Below the pieces are notes generated by a model, which saw only the letters and a list, made by a program, of their open reading frames with translations, was not told the origin of the DNA and made no database searches. The position numbers and the translations under genes are program-made. Of a DNA stretch of 12,251 nucleotides, positions 1-7,503 are shown in pieces; position 1 is the stretch's first letter; every line of letters begins with the position of its first letter. Location of the stretch: NCBI GenBank assembly GCA_900549865.1, contig URPU01000070.1, positions 1 to 12,251 of the forward strand, in the 5' to 3' direction. This DNA is from an uncultured Eubacteriales bacterium. GTDB lineage: Bacteria; Bacillota; Clostridia; Oscillospirales; Oscillospiraceae.

Positions 1-893
1 GTACTGCCGCTCCCCCCGGCCAGAGCGGCCATGAGCAGGGGCTGGCAGTCGGTGGGAAAGGCGGGATAGGGCCCGGTGCGCACAGGGCTGACCCCCTCCA
101 GCAGTCCGTCGGACCGCAGGCAGATGCGCTCCCGGTCGGCGTAGACGATGCACCCGGCCTCCTCCAATATGGACAGCAGGACGGACAGGTGCTCCCCCTG
201 CACGCCGGTGACCTCGATCTCGCCCCCGGCGGCAGCCGCCGCGCATAAGTAGGTGGCCCCGGCAATGCCGTCCCCCATCACGGGATACCGGGCGGGGAAC
301 AGAGCCTTCCCGCCCCGGATAACGATGGTGCTCTCCCCCGCTCCGGCGATGTCCGCCCCCATGGCGGCCAGGAACCGGGCCAGATCTACGATCTCCGGCT
401 CACGGGCGGCCCCCACGATGGTGGTCACCCCAGGACAGCCGCAGGCGGCCAGCATGGCGTTCTCCGTGGCTCCCACACTGGGCAGCGCCAGGCACACCTC
501 CCGCCCCCGGGGCCAGCGGCCCCAGGCGAAGTGCAGGCTGCCCCGCTCCTCCCGGATGTCCGCCCCCAGCATCCGCAGGGCGGACAGATGCAGGTCGATC
601 GGCCGGGGGCCCAGATCACAGCCCCCGGGATAGGCCAGTTCCCCCGCTCCCATGCGGGACAGGATAGCCCCCATGAAGATCACCGAGGAGCGCAGCTCCC
701 GGCTCAGCCTCTCGGGGATGGCCGCCGGAACGGGGCTTGCGGCGTTGATGGTCACCGTGTCCCCCTCCCGGGTCACGCTGCACCCCAAAAGGCGCAGAAT
801 ATCTATGGCGGCGTTTACGTCGGTCAGGTCGGGGCAGTTGTGGATCACGCTGACCCCAGGGGCCAGAAGGGCCGCCGCCAGAATGGGCAGCAC
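1..893 (-). CDS. murA: MurA (UDP-GlcNAc 1-carboxyvinyltransferase) segment, N-terminus replaced, runs off the window
   Basis: MurA transfers enolpyruvate from PEP to UDP-N-acetylglucosamine, the first committed step of peptidoglycan synthesis in the cytoplasm. About 297 codons are visible. Recognisable blocks in order are VLPILAAALLA, a RSSVIFMGAIL stretch, PGGCDLGPRPIDLHL with the PEP-binding Cys (codon 618-620) and following Arg, PSVGATENAMLAA, AAREPEIVDL, and FPTDCQPL with the catalytic Asp near the left edge. There is no own start codon: the frame is continuous with the P-type ATPase-like gene upstream. The roughly 22 residues that should precede LPIL, including the substrate-binding Lys-Asn pair of the SGAKNA motif, are absent and replaced by ATPase membrane sequence. 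My hand count of Pro codons is 14 CCC, 3 CCT and 3 CCG, against 17 CCG and 3 CCC in the ATPase part, so this block has a different origin. Identity as MurA is firm. Whether it lies here in the real genome is doubtful. Confidence 0.85.
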   Translation of the reverse strand, partial: MLPILAAALLAPGVSVIHNCPDLTDVNAAIDILRLLGCSVTREGDTVTINAASPVPAAIPERLSRELRSSVIFMGAILSRMGAGELAYPGGCDLGPRPIDLHLSALRMLGADIREERGSLHFAWGRWPRGREVCLALPSVGATENAMLAACGCPGVTTIVGAAREPEIVDLARFLAAMGADIAGAGESTIVIRGGKALFPARYPVMGDGIAGATYLCAAAAAGGEIEVTGVQGEHLSVLLSILEEAGCIVYADRERICLRSDGLLEGVSPVRTGPYPAFPTDCQPLLMAALAGGSGS

Positions 894-2756
894 GCCGCAA
901 AGCGCCAGAATTATCATCAGCAGCCGCAGCGCGGAAAACGCCGCCGTATTCTGCACCGCCGCGTCATAGGCGCGCTTTGCGATACGCACCGCGGCGGGAA
1001 CGAGGCGCAGGTCGTCGGCCATGATAAGTATGTCTGCCGACTCAAACGCAGCATCGGAATCGAGCGCCGCAATGGAAATGCCGACGTCCGCGCGCTCCAG
1101 CGCCTGCGCGTCTCCAGCCCTGTCGCACACGACGGCAAGCGTGGACCTCTCCGGCTTCGTCGCAATGAGGTATTCCACCGCGGATATCTTGCTTTCCGGC
1201 GTCTGCTCCGACTTCACCATTTCAAAATTGAGCGCCGACGCGACCGGCCTTGCAACTGAGCGTATATCATCCGTAAGAAGCACGGTATTCCTCACACCCA
1301 GCACGCGCAGCTCCTCGATGGCGTCAAACGCGCCCTCGCGCACTCTGTCGCTGACGACGATATAGCCGCAGTAAGCGCCGTTGACGGCGACATGCATCGC
1401 CGCGCCCCCGCGTCTGGGTATCTCACAGTGTATGCTGTGCTCCTCGAGCAGGGCGGCGTTGCCGACGAAGATATGCTTGCCCTGAACGACGGTGCTGACG
1501 CCGCGCCCCGGTATCTCCTCCATCTTGACGGCGCTGCGCGCCTCGCGCTCAAAACCGCCGCAGGATGCGCATATCGCCCTGGCTATCGGGTGGCGGGAGT
1601 ACTGCTCCGCCATGGCGGCGGCGTAAAGCAGTTCATTCTCCGATACGCCGTGCGGCACGACGTCAAGCACCGCATAGCGCCCCTCCGTCAGTGTGCCGGT
1701 CTTGTTGAATATCATCGTTTTCGCCTTGGCAAGCGCCTCGACAAAGCGCGTGCCCTTGACGATTATGCCGTTTTTGGCGGACACGGCGACAGCGCCCACA
1801 TATGAAAGCGCAGCCGTCACGCTGAGCGCCGATGTACCGGACAGCACCAGAAGCACCGTGCCCCGGCTTATCCAGTCCTTCCACGCCCCGGTGAATATCG
1901 GCGGTATCACTGCGGATACGAGGCCAAGCCCGACGAGCACCGGCGTATATATGCCCGCAAAGCGCTCAATACGCTTTTCAAGGTCCGCGCGGAATTTGTG
2001 CGCCCCCTCAAGCGCATCGCACACCTTTGAAGCGGTGGAGTCGGCAAATATCTTCTCCGCCCGCACGCGTATCGGTGCGGACACGTTTATGCACCCGGAC
2101 ATGACGCGGCTTCCGACGGCGACAGTGAAATTATCCGCGCTTCCCGTGAGAGCGGACGCGTCCAGCGCGCTCATCCCCTCTACGACCACGCCGTCAAGTG
2201 CGAGCATTTCGCCCGGCTGCACGATGAACTCATCATCGACCGCCGCCTGCTGCGGCTGCTTCTCCTCAATGCCGCGCTCCCCGCAGATGTTTATGCTCTG
2301 CGGCAGGCGCATTTTCATCCCGGCATACATTTTCTTGTCCAGTGCGGCCGCCGCCGCGTCCAGCAGCTTCCCCGCGCGGTAAAGCACCATGACCCCCGCC
2401 CCGGCGGCAAACTGCCCCGTGGCATATGCCGCGGCGGAAGCGACTATGACGAAGATGCTTTCATCCAGATAGTTCCCGCCAAAAGCCTCCTCGACCGCGC
2501 GCATTGCCACCGCGATCCCGGCCAGCACCAGCGGCACGGCGTACACCGCCGCACCAAGCCAGCCCGTGAACCCGGCAATAAGCGCGCCAGCAAAGAGAAG
2601 CGCCGCCCCCGCCGTGACGGCAATGTTCTTTTTCGTCAGGTCGAACGCGGGATGCTCACGCACTACGGCGCGGGTCTCCCGTGCTGTGCGGCGCGGCCTT
2701 TTCACCTCCGGCGCTTTCAGGTGCCGGCTTTCCTTTTGCGGCAGGTGCTTACTCAT
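894..2756 (-). CDS. Catalytically degenerate P1B-type (heavy-metal) ATPase-like membrane protein, fused in frame to MurA
   Basis: About 621 codons have the architecture of a CadA/ZntA-like metal ATPase without an N-terminal metal-binding domain. The layout is a basic N-terminus (1-45), hydrophobic segments from about 46 to 130, an actuator domain (about 165-240, with GVVVEG and SALTG), a membrane pair around 270-330, then the P/N domains (about 340-570) and a terminal hydrophobic segment. Key signatures are altered: TGE is TGS (Ser206), CPC is Gly-Thr-Ser (307-309), DKTGT is NKTGT (Asn351, codon AAC at 1704-1706), TGD is Thr-Asp-Asp (495-497), and GDGxND is C-D-R-A-G-D (544-549). The nucleotide-site His-Pro (388-389), a GRGV motif and VGN are kept. 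There are no stops or frameshifts. The ATG lies 8 nt after AGGAG and overlaps the end of the VanZ-like gene by 8 bases, implying translational coupling. Phosphoenzyme-driven transport is not expected; I infer a regulatory, scaffold or chaperone-like role, or relaxed selection. The true C-terminus is lost at the MurA join. Confidence 0.8.
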
Positions 2757-3480
2757 CTGCACTTCTCCTTTTTCTATGTATGCATATAAGACTTACTGCA
2801 AGCATCAGCATTATTCCGGCCGTGAAGCCCACGGAATCGACCAGAACGTCGCTGAATTTGGCCGCGCGCCCCGGCACGAAGTATTGGTGGAACTCATCCG
2901 TTCCGGCATATACGAAGCAGAACACATATGCCGACAATGCCGCCGCCGAGGGCTGCTGCGGAGCGTGCAGAAACACCTCCGCGAAGAGCATGAAGCAGCA
3001 TATGCCCAGCACAAAATACTCAAACATATGAGCATACTTGCGCACGTCGTTCTCCGGCCCCTCATCCGTAAGCGGCGGCAGAAGCGCAATCAGCTTCTTC
3101 ACCGAGGCGAGAAACCCGTCGCTGAGCGACTGCGAGCTGTGCCCGTCCTGCGCGGAGAGAAAAAATATCGCGCACATCACAAGCACCGTCATAAGCGTGT
3201 ATACGACCGGCTGCCACCTTGAGCGCAGTGTGAACGCCGCGAAAAACAGCAGCACCGCGCATATGCCCAGCGCGAATATGCATATCATCGCGCCGAAAAG
3301 GCGCGCGTTGCGCGCGTCCAGCCCACCGGCGTACATAAGCTTCCTCACGATGTTCAGCACGCCCTCGCTCATGGCGACGGAGCTGTCATGCTGCTGTGAT
3401 GAAAGCATGTATATTGCGCCCATGGCAAGCGCGGTCATGATTATATACAGAACTATCCTTGCGGAGTGACCCTTTTTCAT
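2749..3480 (-). CDS. VanZ-family membrane protein with an internal partial duplication
   Basis: This is a 243-residue, strongly hydrophobic integral membrane protein. The C-terminal two thirds (about 93-235) carry the VanZ signature: RKYAHMFEY (147-155), LGI, TDEFHQYFVPGR (194-205) and DVLVDSVG (211-218). The founding VanZ gives low-level teicoplanin resistance by an unknown route, and most relatives have no assigned function. The first part (about 11-84) aligns with 93-171 (MTALAMGAIYMLSS against MTVLVMCAIFFLSA; ALGICAVLLFF against VLGICCFMLF) but lacks the RK/AH/EY residues, so it is a degenerate copy. I chose the ATG at 3480, with AGG 9 nt upstream, over an in-frame TTG at 3504, because the promoter at 3519-3547 would start the RNA near 3512, too close for the TTG to be served. 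It is first in an apparent operon with the degenerate ATPase. Confidence 0.85.
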   Translation of the reverse strand: MKKGHSARIVLYIIMTALAMGAIYMLSSQQHDSSVAMSEGVLNIVRKLMYAGGLDARNARLFGAMICIFALGICAVLLFFAAFTLRSRWQPVVYTLMTVLVMCAIFFLSAQDGHSSQSLSDGFLASVKKLIALLPPLTDEGPENDVRKYAHMFEYFVLGICCFMLFAEVFLHAPQQPSAAALSAYVFCFVYAGTDEFHQYFVPGRAAKFSDVLVDSVGFTAGIMLMLAVSLICIHRKRRSADE

Positions 3481-3518
3481 TACGCAATACCTGATCACAG
3501 TCAAATCTCTTGCCTGAT

Positions 3519-3547
3519 ATTATACACACGCGCGTGCCTGAATTCAA
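3519..3547 (-). promoter_or_regulatory. Sigma-A-type promoter of the VanZ/pseudo-ATPase operon
   Basis: On the minus strand, TTGAAT (3542-3547), a 17-bp spacer and a perfect TATAAT (3519-3524) lie just upstream of the VanZ-like gene. The predicted RNA start is near 3512, giving a leader of about 30 nt. Confidence 0.75.
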
Positions 3548-3595
3548 GTCCTTCCCGCCCATGGTGCGGCATTTGCAAAGCGCGGCCATAGGAAT

Positions 3596-3625
3596 GCCCC
3601 CGCCGCATAAAACTGCGGCAGGGGC
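3596..3625 (-). terminator. Hairpin after the pilus operon (imperfect terminator)
   Basis: Twelve-base arms (3596-3607 and 3614-3625) flank a 6-base loop. The single non-Watson-Crick position is a G-U wobble in minus-strand RNA but a C-A mismatch in plus-strand RNA, which favours use by the minus-strand pilus operon ending at 3682. The minus RNA has no U-run after the stem, so it is not a textbook intrinsic terminator. Confidence 0.5.
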
Positions 3626-3681
3626 TATTACTTGTTCTTAAGCCTGAATATTCTGTTCCCGTGGACAAGACGGGATATATG

Positions 3682-4560
3682 TCACTGTTCGCCGCGGCGC
3701 TTTCTGTACGTATACGCCAGCACGGCAAAGGCCGCAAGACTCGTCAGCGCGGCGGCAAGATACAGCGCCATCTGCGCGTCGTCGCCCGTGCCGGGAATGC
3801 CAGACGGCAGAGTCGAGGCCGTATAGGTGTTTGTGACCGTGAAAACATCGCCCTCGCGCTTTATGCTGGCGGTGTATCCGGGCGGCACGGAGCTTTCCCG
3901 CACGGACCACGTCTTTTCCGCGTCAAGCTCTCTCCATGTATACGTCCAGCCGGTGGCGGCGCTCAGCACCTGCGTGTCATACACCGTGCCGTTCTGCAAA
4001 AGCTGAATGACGACGCCTGTCGGACGCACGGACGTTCTGTCGTTTGCCCAGACCTTCTTCACGGTGACAGACTTGACAACAGGGTCATAGGGCGTCTCCG
4101 CCCCCTTCACCTGACACACCAGCGACTGCCCCTCCGTAAGCGTGACGACGAACGGATTCGGCGTATACTCGACGTTGTTCCGGCGGACGCTGTCGCCCAT
4201 GATAAGGTACATTCCAGCGGCAAGCCCCGTAAAGGTGATGCTTCCGTTTGCATCCGTTTTGCCCGAAGCAACGGGCGCGGCGGTGCTTCCGGTATTGGCG
4301 GCAAGCACCTGCGCAAGCTCACGCCAGCCCTCTGCCGTGGACGGGTTGAACGACGCGCTGCACCCCGCGTAAGCCGGAACCGGCTCATACCCCGAGGAAC
4401 CGGGAGTCGCAACGAGGTAGACCCTGAACCCAACATCCGACAGATAATTCAGCGTCAATGACGCGCTGCCGTCCGCCGATGCCGCCGGTGGGATAGCCGC
4501 CGACAGCAGAAGCAGGGCGCACATTATTAAAATTGAGGTTTTCACGATTTTATTTTTCAT
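3682..4560 (-). CDS. Cna-B-type wall-anchored pilin subunit (accessory/basal pilin)
   Basis: This is a 292-residue secreted surface protein. A signal peptide (1-29, lysines then a Leu-rich core ending in an Ala-Ser-Ala site) is followed by an N-terminal beta domain (about 31-155, with FRVYLVA and a SGKTDANGSITFTGL stretch usual in pilins). Next is a Cna-B domain (about 163-247, opening VTVKKVW) and a sorting signal: IPGTG (255-259), a hydrophobic segment (263-282) and a basic tail (RKRR, 286-289). Lys168 or Lys169, Glu212 and Asn244 sit where Cna-B domains form an intramolecular isopeptide bond; this assignment is by motif position only. The start overlaps the end of the sortase gene by 11 bases, with AGGAG 13 nt upstream. 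As the smaller subunit next to a class C sortase it is probably the accessory or basal pilin joined to the 515-residue partner upstream. Confidence 0.85.
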   Translation of the reverse strand: MKNKIVKTSILIMCALLLLSAAIPPAASADGSASLTLNYLSDVGFRVYLVATPGSSGYEPVPAYAGCSASFNPSTAEGWRELAQVLAANTGSTAAPVASGKTDANGSITFTGLAAGMYLIMGDSVRRNNVEYTPNPFVVTLTEGQSLVCQVKGAETPYDPVVKSVTVKKVWANDRTSVRPTGVVIQLLQNGTVYDTQVLSAATGWTYTWRELDAEKTWSVRESSVPPGYTASIKREGDVFTVTNTYTASTLPSGIPGTGDDAQMALYLAAALTSLAAFAVLAYTYRKRRGEQ

Positions 4561-5653
4561 CGTACTGCTGCTTCTCCTTTGATCTTGCGGAATCTTTGCT
4601 TATATTCTGCGGCGCGCAGTGCTTGCCGACATAGCCGGATGAAGCTCTTCTCTTCGTTTCGGCCATTCGGCGGCTCTTCTTTTCTGCATTGGGCACACGC
4701 GTGCCGCTGTTGTTTTCTTCTTTCTTTGGTGCGGCTACGGCCTCCGGAGCTTCCGGTGCATCCGCGGCTTCGGGAGCGGCGGCTGCATCCGGCACTTTGG
4801 GAGAATCGGGCGCATCCGCGGCCTTCTCTTCTGCCGCCGCGGGCGCGGCCTTCCTGCGCCGCTTTATTATAAAATACACCACACCTGCAATTATGGCAAG
4901 CAGAATTATTCCGCCGCCGATGAGCAGCCAGTTCGTGCCGCCCGCTTCCGCCACAGTCTCCTGTCCGGCCTCAACGCGTGCGCCGCGCACAAGCAGCCTG
5001 TGCGTATTCACACCGTACGGCGTGCACGTATACAGCGTGACATAGTCCTCCCCCTCAACGATGTAAAGGGGTTCATAGTCCGTCGGCACGACCACAAGTA
5101 TCTGATCGACCTCATACTCCAGCGTGCGGTCAAGTATGGTGAGCGTGAACCTGTCGCCCAGCTCAAGCTGGTCAAGGTCCGTAAACAGCTTGGCCTTGGA
5201 AAGGCCGGTGTGCGCGGTGATGATGCAGTGGGTGCTCTCCCCGCCCGTCGGCAGGCTTGAACCTATCCACCAGCCCGCGCCGGATTGAAGCTCCTTCTCA
5301 TCTGTTCCCTGATATATGGGAAGCGCAACGTCTATCTTCGGAATGTTGACGTAGCCCATCATCCCGTTTCCGAGGGGATTCAGCAGCCCCTCAACGCGCT
5401 CAAGCTCATCGCTTGAAACGCTGAACTGCTCTGATTTATCCAGCAGGTCGCGGTTATATTTCTCCGCGTCTGCCCAGAGCTTCTCATTGCGCGCGGCGGT
5501 CTCCTGCGCGCGCGTGGCGTTATACGCCTCTATTTCCTTGTTATACTGCCAGGTCGCGTACATGTCGCTGACCGTTGGATAAAGTATAAGCCCAAGTCCG
5601 GCAAGCACAAGTATCACGACCAGCGCCGTGCTTATCCCCTTTTTCTTCTTCAT
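4550..5653 (-). CDS. Class C (pilin-polymerising) sortase with a long cytoplasmic tail
   Basis: This membrane cysteine transpeptidase links pilin subunits through their sorting signals and is 367 residues long. It has an N-terminal membrane segment (about 7-26), a charged linker, and a catalytic domain opening with GYVNIPKI and LPIYQGT. His148 lies in ITAHTG, followed by LFTDLDQL; Cys210 lies in TLYTC, followed by TPYGVNTHR with the catalytic Arg (219). The second membrane segment (about 242-263) is the class C hallmark. After it comes an unusual tail of about 104 residues: KRRR, then an Ala/Pro/Glu-rich stretch, then a basic stretch. Class C sortases normally end within a few residues of this membrane segment. 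The ATG at 5653 has a GGAGAG site 8 nt upstream. It lies between its two probable substrates. Confidence 0.9.
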   Translation of the reverse strand: MKKKKGISTALVVILVLAGLGLILYPTVSDMYATWQYNKEIEAYNATRAQETAARNEKLWADAEKYNRDLLDKSEQFSVSSDELERVEGLLNPLGNGMMGYVNIPKIDVALPIYQGTDEKELQSGAGWWIGSSLPTGGESTHCIITAHTGLSKAKLFTDLDQLELGDRFTLTILDRTLEYEVDQILVVVPTDYEPLYIVEGEDYVTLYTCTPYGVNTHRLLVRGARVEAGQETVAEAGGTNWLLIGGGIILLAIIAGVVYFIIKRRRKAAPAAAEEKAADAPDSPKVPDAAAAPEAADAPEAPEAVAAPKKEENNSGTRVPNAEKKSRRMAETKRRASSGYVGKHCAPQNISKDSARSKEKQQYDEK

Positions 5654-5728
5654 GTCAGCGTCTCTCCGCCTTCCCCGTCAGTATGCGCTGTGCAATTTTC
5701 AAGTGATTTAGGGTTATCTTTTTTACGC

Positions 5729-5760
5729 CATTAAGGGCAAAGAAAACTTTGCCCTTAATG
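5729..5760 (-). other. Perfect intercistronic hairpin between surface protein and sortase genes
   Basis: A 14-bp perfect inverted repeat (5729-5742 and 5747-5760) has a four-base loop that reads UUUU in minus RNA. No U-run follows on the minus strand, so it is more likely a partial attenuator or mRNA-stabilising/processing hairpin than a full terminator. It would let the upstream structural subunit be made in excess over sortase. Confidence 0.6.
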
Positions 5761-5794
5761 TTAGGTGGTTATGCTCTTAAAGCCGGTCTGTGCT

Positions 5795-7342
5795 TCAGTT
5801 CTCCTTGCCCTTTTTGCGAGAAACTGCAAGCACGATGAATGCCGCGGCGAGTATCACCAGGCCGCCGACAGTGAACATTGCGGTGCCGCTGCCGCCGGTG
5901 TGAGGCGGCTCAACAGGAACAGTGACATCGCCGGTGACAACGGACTCAGCGCTGCCGTTGACGGATGCGGTGTTCTTGAGGATCGCGCCATCCTCGGCGT
6001 CGGCATTGACCTTTGCGGTGTAGGTGACGAGGACAACAGCCGTACCGATGTCGTCAACCGTGAACACACCGTCATTGAGAGCCGCGACGCAGTCAATGCT
6101 GAGGACGAAGCCCGTATCGGTCTTGGAAGTATAGGTGACGTAATTGCTGCCGTCCTTGCCGTTGATAGAGACAGCTATATCGCCATCAATGACCATGGGG
6201 TCATCCATAGCGTCGGTCACGATGAGCTTGTACTCTGCGCCTTCCCAAAGGCCGGTTTCCTTGTTCTGGGTGAGTCTCTGGACCTTCTCGCCGGTCTCGG
6301 CATCCTCTGCCCACATCATATCCTCGCCGACGTTGGTCTTGAGGACGAAGTCAACAGTGTCGCCGCGCTTGAGGCTGCCTATAGCACCCTCGCCGGTCTT
6401 GCCGTTTGCGGTCTTGAGCATGCCGGGAACGCTGACCTTGTCGCCCGGCTCATCAGGAGTGGGATCCGTGGACGGGGTCGGACTGGGATTCGGATCGGGA
6501 CTCGCGGATGGAGACGGCTCGGGGTCAGGATTGGGGCTCGTAGATGGAGACGGCTCGGGATCCGGATTGGGGCTCGTCGACGGAGACGGCTCGGGATCCG
6601 CATTCTTTTCCCAAACAGCTTTCAGTTCAAGCGTGACGTTGTTGCCATTTACCTGCGCGTTGGCAGTGCTCGCGGAAAGGGTGAACGGAGCACTAGCATT
6701 GTAAGCGGTGTTGCTCGCATCGACCCAGCCCTTGAAAGTGTAGCCGTCCTTGGTGGGAACATCAGAGATAACTTTAAAGTCGGCGCTGCTGCTGGTTATT
6801 GGGGCAGTGTCGCTAACGGTCTTGCTATCAGTCTTGAACAGGCTGCCGTCAGACGTGTAGTTGACAGTGAAGGTCTTAGCCACAACGGGAGTCGGCGTCG
6901 GGGCCGGGGTGGTCTTCTTGGCAACTATGTAGATTGTGTAGGTCGTCTGGGTTGCTGTAGTGCCGCTGTAGGCTTCAAAGACCCGCGGATTAGCACTCGC
7001 TTCCTTAGACCAGCCGACTATCTCCCAACTGGAGTCTACCATGCCCGCTGCCTTGTTCACCTGCTCCTTAATGACAGAGCAGTTTATGGTGTGATTGTAG
7101 CCGCTGTGGCCTGTAGTGTACATACACGTGTAATCGACATTCCACTCATCGCCGTAGTTGTAGCCGAGATTGAAGCTGCTGTCCACGTAGAGGATCTTAA
7201 ACCGGCAGGTCTGTGTCTCACCAGAAACCAGTGCCAGCGGTTCTGCAATGTATTCTTCAGCGAAAGCGCCCACCGGGATAAGCGTAACGACGAGGAGCGC
7301 AACGATGAAGAGCGAAAAAATGCGCCGGGAAATTTTCTCCAT
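5795..7342 (-). CDS. Large wall-anchored surface protein, probable pilus backbone subunit
   Basis: This is a 515-residue secreted protein. It has a signal peptide (1-28, ending GAFA) and an N-terminal domain (about 30-142) with three Cys (46, 73, 88) and no firm family. A short Pro/Thr linker leads to an InlB-type beta repeat (about 155-246, with KDGYTFKGW). A Pro/Ser/Asp linker of repeated PDPEPSPS units (about 248-300) precedes a D2-like pilin isopeptide domain (about 302-466). The sorting signal is PPHTGG (479-484), a hydrophobic segment (about 487-507) and a basic tail. Lys310, Asp377 and Asn457 are plausible isopeptide residues, by position only. I set the start at the ATG at 7342 because a perfect GGAGGT (7350-7355) lies 7 nt upstream; the in-frame codons before it lack both a ribosome site and a signal peptide. 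It is first in the operon with sortase and the Cna-B pilin. Backbone pilin is the likeliest role; a long adhesin is the alternative. Confidence 0.8.
   Translation of the reverse strand: MEKISRRIFSLFIVALLVVTLIPVGAFAEEYIAEPLALVSGETQTCRFKILYVDSSFNLGYNYGDEWNVDYTCMYTTGHSGYNHTINCSVIKEQVNKAAGMVDSSWEIVGWSKEASANPRVFEAYSGTTATQTTYTIYIVAKKTTPAPTPTPVVAKTFTVNYTSDGSLFKTDSKTVSDTAPITSSSADFKVISDVPTKDGYTFKGWVDASNTAYNASAPFTLSASTANAQVNGNNVTLELKAVWEKNADPEPSPSTSPNPDPEPSPSTSPNPDPEPSPSASPDPNPSPTPSTDPTPDEPGDKVSVPGMLKTANGKTGEGAIGSLKRGDTVDFVLKTNVGEDMMWAEDAETGEKVQRLTQNKETGLWEGAEYKLIVTDAMDDPMVIDGDIAVSINGKDGSNYVTYTSKTDTGFVLSIDCVAALNDGVFTVDDIGTAVVLVTYTAKVNADAEDGAILKNTASVNGSAESVVTGDVTVPVEPPHTGGSGTAMFTVGGLVILAAAFIVLAVSRKKGKEN
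6497..6604. repeat. Three tandem 36-bp repeats in the Pro-rich linker
   Basis: Three near-identical 36-bp units (6497-6532, 6533-6568, 6569-6604) each encode 12 residues of the PDPEPSPSTSPN type. The length is a multiple of three, so gain or loss of units would change stalk length without breaking the frame. Confidence 0.85.
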
Positions 7343-7497
7343 ACTATTTACCTCCGATAAAATGTTTTTCGCACTGACGCAGGAGGACGCCGCGCCTGAC
7401 AGCCGCACGCGCTGTGCGAATACGCGCACCGCCGCCGTTTTCCATCCGGGCAAGTTTTTGATGGAAAAAGTGCACACTTTTCCGCGTCACTCTTACA
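7343..7497 (-). other. Long GC-rich leader of the pilus operon mRNA
   Basis: About 155 nt lie between the inferred start site and the ATG, with no convincing ORF that has a ribosome site. It holds an imperfect palindrome (7463-7483, GGAAAAAGTG against its shifted complement) and a GC-rich block with several short self-complementary runs (about 7400-7440). It could be a regulatory leader, but I match it to no known riboswitch. Confidence 0.35.
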
Positions 7498-7503
7498 GGC
7501 ATA

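Noticed and set aside
531..1365. Plus-strand open frames opposite the MurA/ATPase region
   Set aside because: Arg/Gln-rich products typical of antisense frames; the minus frame reads clear MurA and ATPase motifs.
3661..4461. 266-codon plus-strand open frame opposite the Cna-B pilin
   Set aside because: Arg/His-rich with no family resemblance, and fully explained by GC-rich codons of the real minus-strand gene.
5765..7360. 531-codon open frame on the plus strand opposite the large surface protein
   Set aside because: It is the complement of a gene with signal peptide, recognisable domains and a perfect ribosome site. The plus-strand product is a low-complexity mix with runs of Arg/Gly from the Pro-rich repeats and has no ribosome site.
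7343..7477. 45-residue N-terminal extension of the surface protein
   Set aside because: It would bury the signal peptide. The ATG at 7342 has GGAGGT at ideal spacing.
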